Below, piece after piece: positions 50,001 through 54,285 of a DNA stretch of 64,000 nucleotides. Under the pieces are notes generated by a model. The model was not told where the DNA came from. It worked only from the letters and a program-made list of their open reading frames with translations, and did not search any database. Within the stretch, counting starts at the first letter, position 1. Each line of letters starts with the position of its first letter. The DNA comes from Montifringilla adamsi (lineage: Eukaryota > Chordata > Aves > Passeriformes > Passeridae). Position numbers and translations under genes: made by a program. The stretch covers positions 8,277,501 through 8,341,500 of the forward strand of contig JAGGNK010008226.1 of the NCBI GenBank assembly GCA_017590115.1, written 5' to 3'.

Positions 50001-53000
50001 AGAATATTTGCACAGTTAATATTTGTAACTTTTAGTTGTTGTGTTCAGTTATGCAGATTAATGGAATTTATTTCACAAATGGCTGAGCCTCAGTGGGATG
50101 ATGGATCCACTGCTCCTCTCCTGCTGGCTGTCTACACAGACCCTACCAAACCCTGCAAACGAGCAGCCAGCAGAACCCTGCACAGACTGTGCCACAGAGC
50201 CATGGAATCACTGAGGCTGACAGCGATTTCTGTTTGAAAAATCAACTCAGTAGGTGGGGAGTGGTTGCTCCCTTCCTGGCAGAGGTCACCAGGCAGCTCC
50301 AGAGCAGCCTGGCACAATCTGCTGTAATTACACACGGCCCTTTCTTCCTCTCAGTCATTCAGAGGGTGAGCTGCACTCGGCCATCAAGGCTCTGCTCAAG
50401 CAAGGGCTTGCAGCTGAATGGAAGTGAATCTCTGCTTTAGAGAGCAGCTTTGCCTCTCTGGAGGATGCATTAAGGGAAAACCACCAAGAAACAGGCAATA
50501 CTTAATTATTGATGTGCTTATTTCCTGACCTGGGATCAGCTGAGGGGCCAGGACGAGCGTGGGCAGTGGTCTGGAGGCAGCAGCTGGCCTGGCTACAGCC
50601 ATGGCTACTTGATTGCTCAGCAGCAGAGGCTTCTCAGCCCCCTGGAACAGCCTGGACTCCTCCGGCTGGATCCAGGCCGAGTCCAGGGCAAAGGCATTGT
50701 TCAAGTAGATCTGTCCAACAGAAAGAGACAAAAACGTTACCGTCTGAGATCCCAAACTCAGAAATACAAATGAGAACAAAGCATCTCTAACTCGCTGTTT
50801 CAACAGGCAGAGCCTCAGCTGGGGACAAACTGCCCAAACCAGGTCCCTCAGTGTGAGGCTGAAGTGACCACTTAAAAATTAACTGGCTTTGACATGACAG
50901 ATCAGCTGCTGCAGCCGCACGGGAGGCCGGGAATTCCTGGAGGCAGCATTGTCCTGACACAGCCACTGCTGGTCCTGCCACCCCGAGTGACCCCACCAGC
51001 ACCAGGGACTGCGGCCACCTCCCCAGCCTGGGGGACACGGGGTGAGGGACAGGGGGACAGAGCAAAAAACCAGCCAAGGGACAGGGAGACAGAGCACAAA
51101 ACCAGCCGAGGGACAGGGGGGAGAATGGCACAAAACCAGCCGAGGGACAGGGGCACAGAGCACAAAACCAGCCGAGGGACAGGGGCACAGAGCACAAAAC
51201 CAGCTGAGGGACAGGGAGACAAAGCCAAGTGTTCAGCACTCAGCTGGCAGAGGGAGCAGATGTGGGGAACAGAGGTGGGATGGGGACACACGACCCCGAG
51301 GGCCACCCTGGCACCAGGGATGTGGCAGTGCCCATGGTGACACTGCTCTGGCCTGTGGCACCCCTTTGGGACAACCAGGGAGAAAGGGAAGATGGAAAAC
51401 CCCCATAATCACATCTGGGAGGAAAATGAGGACATTCTACTCAAAGGAATAAATACTAGCGATATTTTAGTCCTATTAACACCCGGGAACAGTGAAGCTG
51501 TAACTGCTGCTCCATCACCTGCCCCTTCCAGCATTCCAACATTTCCCCTCCGCAGGGTCCTCCTGACAAACACCGACCTCTCACACCCTGAGCCCACAGC
51601 ACTCTTCAGCTCGTGTACTTGATGTACTCCCCAAAAAAAGCCCTAAAAACGCCTCGGCACGCCAGGCTCGCACTTACTTTGCAGCTGGGCAGCCTTTTAT
51701 CAACCCAGCCTTTCCCGGCGTGCGGCGGCACCGCGGCGCTGTACACGGGCGGGAGCACCGGCACGAATTCCACGCTGGAGGAAGGGGAGAATCCTACGAC
51801 CGGGGAGTGAGCTCCAAATATCCACTTCGGAGGGGACAAAAAAAACCAAACAAACACGAGAGGAGGAGTTAACAAAAGGTTTTTACCGTGGGAAACCGAT
51901 GCTTTCCATGATTTCCTAATGACGCGACGGACGAGCACGGAAGATGTCACCAATGTCCCTTCAGCCCGACAAGGGTTTGCGTTTGGCTGGGCACGGCAGG
52001 GTGGGAGCACGGAGGGTTCGGGAAGCGCAGAGCACAGCCAGGAGCAGGGCACGGGGGCAGCGGCTGCAGCGAGGGCTCCTCTGCTCACACTGAGCCGTGC
52101 AGCGCCAGCGAGAGCCTGAACGTGCGTCGGGAGAGCCAAAGGGAACGGCAGAAATGCATTTTTTTCTCAACTTAAATTCGCCTGGCAGATGGGTTCCCAC
52201 AGCAAAACCACCTCTGCAGGTTCGTCGAGCGGTCTCCCGCTGGGGAATAATTGATGTTCCCGTTTCATTAGAGCAGCACCGACTGTTTTCTCCCGAACCA
52301 CAAGAGACGCTCGAGCTCGAAAAGGCTGGAAATCATCACACGGAATCGAGCGGACGCCACAGCGCTCGCGGCTCGCGTTTATTTTTACTTCTGTCTTCCA
52401 AAAAACATAAAGCCGAGGCAAAACTGCGCGCACGGCTCCGATCCCTCCGCTGAGAGGGGCGAACGCCCGGCTGAGGGCTCCGCTATGCGAGCAGCCTCAC
52501 GGCAGCAATTAATAATTGAAATATTCATCAGGGAAAGCACTGGCGCGACACGCCGGTTCCAGTGACACGGCTCAAAACTTTCGTCTTTATAAATATTCAC
52601 AGAACGCTCGGCGGCGATGCTACCCCGGCTGCCGGAGCGCGCCGGGAGCATCGCTCCCGGTCCGGCTGCATCTGCGGAAAGCGCATCCTGCAGCCGGCGG
52701 GGAGCCCAGCCCCGCCGAAGGGACCCGCAGCCCCCTGGCAGCCCCTCTCCTCCCGGAGAAATCCCCGCCGCACGTTCCCAGAGCCGCTGGAAGTGCCGCG
52801 CTCCGACACACGCGGGGCCCAGAGCGTCGGGAACGGGGTGCAGAGCTGGGGAAGGGGATGTAGAACCCAGGGAAAGGGGAATGCAGAGCTGGGGAAGGGG
52901 CGTGCAGAGCTGGAGAAGGGGGGATATAGAACCCAGGGAAAGGGGAATGCAGAGCTGGGGAAGGGGCGTGCAGAGCTGGAGAAGGGGGGATATAGAACCC

Positions 53001-53698
53001 AGGGAAAGGGGAATGCAGAGCTTGAGAAGGGGGAGATGCAGCGCCCCGAGGGAGGGGGATGCAAAACCCAGGAGGAGGGGATGCAGCGCCCAGGGAAGGG
53101 GGAGATGCAGAGTCCATAGAAAGGGGACGCGGAGCCCAGGGAAGGGAGCTGTAGAACCCGGGAAAAGAGGGATGCAGCGCCCGCGGAAGGAGGGATGCAG
53201 AGCTTGGTTGGGAAGCGGAGGATGCACAGCTCGGAAAAGGAGGATGCAGAGCCCGGGGAGCCCCCGCCGCCCCGCGGGGTCTGTCCCGCCGCCTCCCCCC
53301 ACCTCGCGGGCGGGGGTCTCGGGGGTGCCGGGGCTGGCGCCGGGCAGCGGCTCCGGGAAAGTTGTGTCCTCGCACGGCGGCTCCGCCCTTACCTGGCCGT
53401 GCAGGAGCGGCTCGGCGGCCGCGGGCAGCAGCGGCAGCAGCGGGGGCTCGGCGGGGCCGCGCCAGCCCGGCCCGGGCCGCACCAGCGCGGGGGGCGGCAG
53501 CAGCAGCGGCGGCGGCGGCGGCGGCAGCAGGAGCCATCCCAGCAGCCCTGCTGGCTCCGCAGCGCGCGGCGGGGCCGCCCCGGGGAGGGGGAGGGACGCG
53601 GGAGGGACGGACGGACAGACGGACGGACAGAGGAACAGAAGGAGGGGGCGCCGGCCGCCGTGCAGCCCCCGCTGGGAGCGTGGGTCTGCACGGCTCGG
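7895..53698 (-). CDS. TCERG1L: TCERG1L, transcription elongation regulator 1-like (whole gene, 13 coding exons)
   Basis: Paralogue of the nuclear elongation/splicing factor TCERG1 (CA150). The family links RNA polymerase II C-terminal-domain binding (FF domains) to splicing factors (WW domains). Coding pieces: 53393-53698 (start unresolved), 51678-51824, 50530-50710, 42762-42926, 27168-27290, 22136-22230, 20971-21059, 19302-19456, 15808-15877, 14437-14572, 11128-11217, 9519-9637, 7895-8051. All introns are GT-AG and every phase matches. Counting from the exon 2 tryptophan as residue 1, exons 2-13 encode 508 residues: low-complexity proline/alanine-rich region 1-237, WW domain about 264-292, acidic linker 320-370, FF domains about 373-429 and 440-495. 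Full TCERG1 has three WW and six FF domains, so this reduced set is characteristic of TCERG1L. With exon 1 the protein would be about 560-610 residues, near the human length (about 586 from memory). Identity rests on recognising the WW and FF sequences and the conserved C-terminus. Confidence 0.95.
8052..9518 (-). other. TCERG1L intron 12
   Basis: 1467 bases. Holds one CR1 fragment and a purine-rich GAGAGGGAGAG-type tract at 9294-9350. The rest is unique and AT-rich between 8690 and 8960. Confidence 0.9.
8979..9073 (-). mobile_element. CR1 LINE 3' end fragment
   Basis: Minus-oriented terminus: CACAGAATTGTAGAGTCACA with its octamer-like end, then GGTTTGGGTTGGGAGAGACC and CCCTGCCATGGGCAGGGACA. 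Confidence 0.88.
9519..9637 (-). CDS. TCERG1L: TCERG1L exon 12 (end of FF1, start of FF2)
   Basis: 39 codons plus two bases: [20 protein letters not shown], then [19 protein letters not shown]. The lysine/glutamate-rich helix joins the two FF domains. Acceptor ggccag|, donor AG|gtgggt; the split arginine codon is completed by exon 13. Confidence 0.96.
9812..9900 (-). mobile_element. CR1 LINE 3' end fragment
   Basis: Reverse-complement terminus: ATCCCAGAAGCCCAGACTGG, GGTAGGAAGGACCTTAAAGC and TGGCACCCCTGCCACAGCCA. Confidence 0.8.
10768..10805 (-). mobile_element. CR1 terminus remnant seeding a minisatellite
   Basis: ACCACAGAACATCCTGAGCG followed by GGAAGGGACTCGGAGTCCAG looks like the reverse end of the divergent CR1 subfamily. 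The GAGTCCAACTCC part of that terminus is the core that is then repeated. Confidence 0.55.
10797..10955 (+). repeat. 32-bp minisatellite, about five copies
   Basis: Unit AGACCCCCCAAACCCCACAG followed by AGTCCAACTCCC. The first copy is shorter and the later ones nearly identical. It derives from the adjacent CR1 end. Confidence 0.9.
11128..11217 (-). CDS. TCERG1L: TCERG1L exon 11 (FF domain 1 core)
   Basis: Exactly 30 codons, phase 0 on both sides: [20 protein letters not shown] then [10 protein letters not shown]. This is among the most conserved stretches shared with TCERG1 and is the core of an FF domain. Acceptor ccccag|, donor CAG|gtgagt. Confidence 0.96.
11632..11735 (-). mobile_element. 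CR1 LINE 3' end fragment
   Basis: AAATCACGGAGCACTTTGGG then CTGGAAGGGACCTCAGAGAC, with the CR1 layout of terminal repeat, ggaccTC block and diverged body. Confidence 0.75.
11945..12455 (+). repeat. Higher-order minisatellite (27-, 16- and ~43-bp units)
   Basis: Left part: about 43-bp units ending in CTCAGGCTGC. Right part: 27-bp unit TTTGGGATCCCCAGATCTTG plus AGCTGCC alternating with a 16-bp unit TTTGGGATCCGAGGCC. The last three copies are pure 27-bp units. The gradient from diverged to homogeneous suggests growth at the right end. Confidence 0.92.
13878..14108 (+). mobile_element. CR1 LINE 3' end
   Basis: About 230 bases from GATGGGATTTTGGGAATTAG through the gtgcccagagcagctgtggc block to CCAACCCAAACCATTTATGA and a degenerate terminal repeat. 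Confidence 0.94.
14437..14572 (-). CDS. TCERG1L: TCERG1L exon 10 (acidic linker and start of FF domain 1)
   Basis: 136 bases: one base completing a lysine, then 45 codons, leaving phase 0. The first half is glutamate/alanine-rich ([12 protein letters not shown]) and probably disordered. The second half, [16 protein letters not shown], is helix 1 of an FF domain closely matching TCERG1. Acceptor gtccag|, donor GGG|gtaagg. Confidence 0.94.
14573..15807 (-). other. TCERG1L intron 9
   Basis: 1235 bases. Contains the LTR-like fragment; the rest (14573-15170, 15350-15807) is unique with nothing recognised. Confidence 0.9.
15180..15345 (+). mobile_element. Probable endogenous retroviral LTR 3' fragment
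   Basis: TGCTGCCCGAGGTGGATCCA, then GAATAAATCCCTGCTTTGTT and CTGGAACTCTGCCCTGCCTC. The AATAAA followed by this block resembles the R/U5 region of passerine ERV LTRs and is shared with 3134-3432. No internal retroviral genes are nearby, so a solo or truncated LTR. Exact family not determined. Confidence 0.5.
15808..15877 (-). CDS. TCERG1L: TCERG1L exon 9 (variable linker, NAGNAG acceptor)
   Basis: 70 bases: two bases, 22 codons ([22 protein letters not shown]), two bases. The donor AA|gtaagt is strong. The acceptor is a tandem cagCAG (15875-15880), so a three-base-shorter exon is possible. Acidic then basic linker between the WW domain and the FF pair, a part of the protein that diverges fast in this family. 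Confidence 0.92.
16708..16845 (+). mobile_element. CR1 LINE 3' end
   Basis: Truncated at the tccaaggccaggctgg block; ends CCCAGCCCAACCATTCCATG ATTTGG. Confidence 0.9.
16905..17292 (+). repeat. 39-bp minisatellite, about ten copies
   Basis: Unit GCTGAGGAACAGATCACAGC followed by AGATCAATGCTCTGGAATA; copies differ mainly at AGATCACAG versus AGATCTCAG and GAATA versus GAGCA. The two alternating variants suggest blockwise expansion. Confidence 0.95.
18275..18510 (+). repeat. Degenerate ~21-bp GT-rich repeat
   Basis: Repeated GGGGTTTGCAGGGGTTCTTT-type units with many substitutions (TTATCT, TCATTG, TTAGTT variants). Older than the other arrays in the window. Confidence 0.8.
19302..19456 (-). CDS. 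TCERG1L: TCERG1L exon 8: WW domain
   Basis: 155 bases. Encodes [18 protein letters not shown] then LSVWERP, a WW domain like the third WW of TCERG1. The two signature tryptophans are residues 271 and 289, the aromatic block is FFF (278-280) and the domain ends WERP. The following segment [20 protein letters not shown] is basic and could serve in nuclear import (inference). Acceptor gcag|, donor A|gtaacc. WW domains of this family bind proline-rich splicing factors such as SF1 and U2AF components. Confidence 0.96.
19520..19650 (+). repeat. ~32-bp minisatellite, about four copies
   Basis: Unit GACACCCCAAAGACATCCTG followed by GGCACACCCTGG. Begins about 65 bases from the exon 8 acceptor. Confidence 0.88.
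20388..20452 (+). mobile_element. Short CR1-like remnant
   Basis: GATGGATCCCTGGGTGTGCC then CAAAGCCAGGATGGATGGGG matches the middle of the CR1 end with several changes. Short, so uncertain. Confidence 0.5.
20971..21059 (-). CDS. TCERG1L: TCERG1L exon 7 (leads into the WW domain)
   Basis: 29 codons plus two bases. Begins [15 protein letters not shown] and ends PVPGSP with the first two bases of the WW-domain entry tryptophan. Acceptor ccccag|, donor TG|gtgagc. The split tryptophan codon is completed by the first base of exon 8, which supports both junctions. Confidence 0.93.
21060..22135 (-). other. TCERG1L intron 6
   Basis: 1076 bases, a third of them one long CR1 copy. The rest (21060-21560, 21940-22135) is GC-rich with nothing else recognised. 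Confidence 0.9.
21565..21935 (+). mobile_element. CR1 LINE 3' end, long copy
   Basis: About 370 bases. Upstream part GGAGCAGCTCCAGGGAGAGC and the acacagggaatggctcccac block, then the standard 3' end to GGGATCCTTTCCCACCCAAA. Shares its 5' extension with the copies at 43765 and 61977. Confidence 0.93.
22136..22230 (-). CDS. TCERG1L: TCERG1L exon 6
   Basis: 95 bases: two bases completing a glutamate, then 31 codons ending TGSDSDK, phase 0. Acceptor tcacag|. The donor AAG|gtgtgt is the weakest match to consensus in the gene. Contains the conserved [10 protein letters not shown] block before the WW domain. Confidence 0.9.
22395..22585 (+). repeat. ~14-bp minisatellite
   Basis: GGGACACATCCCCA-type units, about a dozen, with CCCACG, CCTGGG and CTCAGG variants. 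Confidence 0.9.
23085..23285 (+). mobile_element. CR1 LINE 3' end
   Basis: Includes GGCCAGGCTGGACACTGGGG and GACAGGGGAAGGTGTCCCTG, followed by a short GGGATGGGATAAG expansion at 23210-23255. Confidence 0.9.
23893..24085 (-). mobile_element. CR1 LINE 3' end
   Basis: Reverse copy: GGGTTGGGTGGGAAGGGACC, then the CCTGCCACGGCAGGGACACC and GGATCCAGGGGCAGCCACAG blocks. Confidence 0.94.
24245..25120 (+). repeat. 26-bp minisatellite inside a ~0.45-kb tandem duplication
   Basis: Unit TCCTGGGAATCTCCCTCTCC plus TTTCTC (26 bp). The array with its flanks (left CCCCTCTGCTCCTGAGGGGA, right CCCAGCACAGCCAAGGCCCA) is present twice: 24245-24707 and 24710-25120. The second copy is 52 bases, i.e. two units, shorter. 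Confidence 0.95.
26215..26435 (+). repeat. 51-bp minisatellite, about four copies
   Basis: Units start at 26233, 26284 and 26335: GATCCCAGCTCTGCTCCCAC then CAGCCAGGTCCTGCCCCAAT. In frame (17 codons), so the minus strand yields a repetitive open frame that is not a gene. Confidence 0.93.
26745..26890 (-). mobile_element. CR1 LINE 3' end
   Basis: Reverse copy: TCGGATTGGGAGGGACCTTA and AAGCCCATCCAGTCCCACCC, then a diverged body to GGGCAGCCACAGCTCCCCTG. Confidence 0.85.
27168..27290 (-). CDS. TCERG1L: TCERG1L exon 5
   Basis: 123 bases, entered with two bases and left with one (phase 1 on both sides, so it could be skipped without a frameshift). Acceptor ctcgcag|, donor CAG|gtgggt. Encodes [10 protein letters not shown] through [11 protein letters not shown]; the last segment ([10 protein letters not shown]) is a recognisable TCERG1L block. 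Confidence 0.92.
28400..28505 (-). mobile_element. CR1 LINE 3' end
   Basis: GGAATCCCAGCCTGGTGTGG, GCTGGAAGGACCTCAAAGCC and the CCTGCCATGGCAGGGACACC block in reverse orientation. Confidence 0.9.
29325..29760 (+). repeat. 34-bp minisatellite, about 12 copies
   Basis: Unit GACAGGGACAAGGTGAGCAG followed by GGACAGGAGGAGGT, some copies with an extra GACAGG. The minus strand is open in three frames and gives proline/cysteine-rich pseudo-proteins. Confidence 0.94.
29865..29975 (+). repeat. 48-bp direct duplication
   Basis: GACACAGCTGAGATCCTCCC to GGGCATCACTGGCACTGA occurs twice, with GAGATCC at 29883 and 29931. Confidence 0.9.
30476..30640 (-). mobile_element. CR1 LINE 3' end, older subfamily
   Basis: GTTGGAATGGACCTTCAAGA and ACCATTAAGCCACGTCCCCA, then GTGCCACATCCACTCTGAAA, the layout of an older CR1 subfamily in reverse orientation. 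Confidence 0.8.
31690..31815 (-). mobile_element. CR1 LINE 3' end
   Basis: GCTGCAGGGACCCTAAATCC then CACTGTCCCAGGTGCTGCCA and CCCCAGTGTCCAACCTGGCC. Confidence 0.82.
32485..32590 (+). mobile_element. CR1 LINE 3' end, short
   Basis: CCCTGGCAGTGCCCAAGGCC then CCTGCCATGGCACTGGGTGG and CCCATCCCAACCCATTCCAT. Confidence 0.82.
33098..33178 (+). mobile_element. CR1 LINE 3' terminus
   Basis: GGGGGTGGGACAGGATGACC then AACCAAATTATTCTGTGATT CCATGA, the characteristic terminal repeat. Confidence 0.85.
33895..34015 (+). mobile_element. CR1 LINE 3' end, divergent subfamily
   Basis: GTGCTTGGACAGGGCTCTCA, then GGCCAGGAGCTGGGCTGGAC and CCCCTCCAGCTCAGGATGTG. Same subfamily as 6957-7065, opposite strand. Confidence 0.8.
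34985..35282 (+). repeat. 31-bp minisatellite, about nine copies
   Basis: Unit TGAGGGAATTCAGAGACAAG followed by AGCCCAAACCC; variants end AACCCAAAGAC, and two copies read AGAACTGAGAG or AAAACTGAGAG. Confidence 0.94.
36098..36200 (-). mobile_element. CR1 LINE 3' end
   Basis: GACAGAATCCCAGCCTGGTT, GTTGGAAGGACCTTAAAGCC and CACCCCTGCCAGGGCAGGGA. Confidence 0.9.
36519..36549. repeat. (AAT)n microsatellite
   Basis: AATAACAATAATAATAATAA and onward, about ten trinucleotides with two AAC interruptions. Confidence 0.95.
39040..39175 (+). mobile_element. CR1 LINE 3' end
   Basis: AAGGCCAGGTCGGACATTGG then CAGGTGTCCCTGCCACAGCA and a diverged terminus near 39145-39170. Confidence 0.88.
41115..41268 (+). 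repeat. 22-bp minisatellite carrying DR1 nuclear-receptor motifs
   Basis: Eight units of 22 bp at 41115 (partial), 41131, 41153, 41175, 41197, 41219, 41241 and 41263 (partial). Each full unit has RGGTCACAGGTCA followed by a TTAACCC- or TTTACC-type spacer. Units at 41175 and 41219 contain the perfect direct repeat AGGTCA-C-AGGTCA; the one at 41241 ends AGGTCC. Confidence 0.95.
41893..42640 (+). repeat. 31-bp minisatellite, about 24 copies
   Basis: Unit CAGAGCTGTGACCCACTCCT followed by GGCACACAGAC, with shorter units lacking GGCACACA in a few places (e.g. 42040-42050 and 42345-42355). The minus strand has no stop in any frame of the unit, so one 526-codon open frame covers it; that frame is not a gene. 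Confidence 0.96.
42762..42926 (-). CDS. TCERG1L: TCERG1L exon 4
   Basis: 165 bases: two bases finishing a glycine, 54 codons ([11 protein letters not shown]... [13 protein letters not shown]), then one base. Acceptor ccacag|, donor G|gtaagg. Very GC-rich with a run of alanine/proline/glutamate codons. It sits between the two longest introns, 130 bases from the end of the 31-bp minisatellite. Confidence 0.92.
43140..43385 (-). mobile_element. CR1 LINE 3' end, older subfamily
   Basis: AATCACAGAACCACAGAGTC terminus, GGAAAAGGCCTGAAGGTCAT, then GAGCTCTGGGTGCCACCTCC and GGGCACTCCAACCCTCCCTG. Same subfamily as 45305 and 58875. Confidence 0.85.
43762..44115 (-). mobile_element. CR1 LINE 3' end, long copy
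   Basis: Complete standard 3' end in reverse, extending through GGGAACAATTCCCAATCTCC and GGCAGTGGGAGCCATTCCCT to GAGCTGCTCCTCTCCAGGTG. Confidence 0.95.
45305..45545 (-). mobile_element. CR1 LINE 3' end, older subfamily
   Basis: AATCCCAGAGTCACTGGGGC, GGAAAAGCCCTCCGGGATCA and GAGCTCTGAGTGCCACCTCC. Confidence 0.85.
45557..45745 (+). repeat. ~60-bp repeat, three copies
   Basis: GATGGCTTTAAGCAGAATTT then TCTGCATTTTTAAGTCGGAT and TCTCTTCATCTTTGAGCTC; the third copy is diverged and shortened. Confidence 0.9.
46215..46870 (+). repeat. ~32-bp minisatellite with GGGATATCCC palindromes
   Basis: About 20 units alternating between a long type (GGGATATCCCACTGCAAACA plus CAAACAAACACA) and a short type (GGGATATCCCTGCAAAGGGA plus AGACATACA). 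I count sixteen exact GGGATATCCC and three GGGATAGCCC. The minus strand reads through as valine/cysteine-rich pseudo-protein. Confidence 0.95.
47795..47842 (+). mobile_element. CR1 LINE terminus remnant
   Basis: GCTTTAAGGTCCATTCCAGC then CCCAACCATTCCACAATTCC; short but characteristic. Confidence 0.7.
48700..48950 (+). mobile_element. CR1 LINE 3' end
   Basis: Starts near GGATGTGGCACCGACCACAG (diverged), standard body from CCCTGGCACAGGGTGCCCAG to CCAACCCAAACCGTTCCAGG ATTCTGTGAT. Confidence 0.93.
50530..50710 (-). CDS. TCERG1L: TCERG1L exon 3
   Basis: 60 codons plus one base. Acceptor gacag| follows a T/C tract; the donor G|gtcagg is weaker than the others. It starts [20 protein letters not shown] and ends LAPQLIP. 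The split glycine codon is completed by exon 4. Conserved N-terminal region of TCERG1L without an assigned domain. Confidence 0.93.
50711..51677 (-). other. TCERG1L intron 2
   Basis: 967 bases. Contains a ~33-bp repeat of GGGACAGGGGCACAGAGCAC AAAACCAGCCGA type at 51045-51225 (about five copies); the rest is unique. Confidence 0.9.
51045..51225 (+). repeat. ~33-bp minisatellite, about five copies
   Basis: GGGACAGGGAGACAGAGCAC followed by AAAACCAGCCGA, with GGGGCACAG and GGGGGAGAATGG variants. Confidence 0.9.
51678..51824 (-). CDS. TCERG1L: TCERG1L exon 2
   Basis: 49 codons, phase 0 at both ends; acceptor ccgaag| and donor AAA|gtaagt. It begins [14 protein letters not shown], a stretch I recognise from TCERG1L, and ends DKRLPSCK. 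A pyrimidine-rich tract (many Ts and Cs on the minus strand at 51830-51870) precedes the acceptor. The exon is compositionally simple (V, P, A, S) and holds no named domain. Confidence 0.93.
51825..53392 (-). other. TCERG1L intron 1
   Basis: 1568 bases, all near or within the CpG island. Includes the 20-bp-type minisatellite. 51830-52540 is unique, AT/GC mixed, with no coding evidence. Confidence 0.85.
52840..53260 (+). repeat. GC-rich ~20-bp minisatellite in the CpG island
   Basis: Units such as AGGGAAAGGGGAATGCAGAG and CTGGGGAAGGGGCGTGCAGA combine into a ~63-bp higher repeat (about 52860-53030), then decay towards 53260. Purine-rich on the plus strand. Confidence 0.9.
53393..53698 (-). CDS. 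TCERG1L: TCERG1L exon 1, open frame in phase with exon 2; start codon unresolved
   Basis: The donor CAG|gtaagg lies at 53393/53392 and leaves phase 0, which exon 2 requires. The in-phase frame is open for 102 codons upstream to a TGA at 53699-53701. Its 3' half encodes a leucine/proline-rich stretch ([11 protein letters not shown], then [11 protein letters not shown]), typical of this family's N-terminus. No ATG occurs in this frame. The only nearby ATG (53535-53537, good Kozak context) is one base out of phase and would give a poly-alanine reading. Possibilities are a CTG start (codons at 53543-53545 or 53540-53542), a one-base error in the GC-rich (CCG)n/C-run region, or an unrecognised upstream exon. 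The 5' part of this range may be 5' UTR. Confidence 0.6.
53500..53530 (-). repeat. (CCG)n/(CTG) tract in exon 1
   Basis: Minus strand: CTGCTG, six CCG codons, CTG repeats and a C-run at about 53492-53497, encoding leucine/proline in the exon 1 frame. Slippage or sequencing error here could explain the missing in-frame ATG. Confidence 0.9.
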
Positions 53699-53701
53699 TC
53701 A

Positions 53702-54059
53702 GGAGCAAGTGGGGTTTTGGGGTCATCCCCGGCTGCCGCAGGTGCGGGGACAGCCCCTGCCCGCGGGGGATGGCAGAGGAGGCTGGGCTGCGCCGGCACC
53801 CCCGACACCCCCAAGTTCCCGGAGCCCCTCTCAGCATTAAAATCTCCCAGACCCCCCAACACCCCCGAGCCCCGGAGATCCTCAAGCTCCTGGCCATCCC
53901 CAAAAGCCTCAGCCCCCAAATCTTCCCGGGACCCCAATCTCCCCCTTCCCCAGGCCGTGCGAGTGCCACGGCATCAGCGAGTTCAGGTATCCCAGATATC
54001 CCACAGCTGCCCCTCAGCCGAGACCCTTCCGTCGGCAGGGAAAATAGCATGGCATGGAT
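53702..54059. other. 5' flank of TCERG1L, edge of the CpG island
   Basis: GC-rich up to about 53960 with CCCCAAAA/CCCCCGA runs, then dropping. No TATA box or second gene seen. Confidence 0.5.
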
Positions 54060-54285
54060 TGAAACTGCCAGAGGACAGGGTTAGGTGGGATATTGGGAGG
54101 AAATTCTTCCCTGGGAGCTGGGGGACAGGGTGCCTAGAGCAGCTGAGACTGCCCCTGGATCCCTGGCAGTGCCCAAGGCCATTGGAGCAGCCTGGGACAG
54201 TGGAAGGTGTCCCTGCCATGGCAGGGGTGAGAATGCGTGCGCTTTGGGGTCCCTTCCAACCCACACCAGTCTGGGATCCTATGAA
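54060..54285 (+). mobile_element. CR1 LINE 3' end
   Basis: GGAGGAAATTCTTCCCTGGG retains the ancestral CR1 wording better than the other copies; ends CCTTCCAACCCACACCAGTC TGGGAT. Confidence 0.93.

Larger units (their letters stand above)
42927..50529 (-). other. TCERG1L intron 3
   Basis: 7603 bases with five CR1 copies and two tandem arrays. Unique stretches without recognised features: 44120-45300, 46930-47790, 47845-48715 and 48955-50525. Confidence 0.9.
52560..53800 (-). promoter_or_regulatory. CpG island covering exon 1 and the probable TCERG1L promoter
   Basis: GC content and CpG density rise sharply here against the rest of the window and peak at 53250-53700. A GC box (GGGGCGG on the minus strand, 53575-53581) lies in the dense part. 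No TATA box is obvious upstream of exon 1, as usual for CpG-island promoters. The transcription start is not determined. The island also contains the 20-bp-type minisatellite at 52840-53260. Confidence 0.65.

Noticed and set aside
52620..54050. 476-codon minus-strand frame with a poly-alanine start
   Set aside because: Out of phase with the exon 1 donor/exon 2 acceptor, and most of it reads through the intron 1 minisatellite. The ATG it contains is discussed as a start-codon problem instead.
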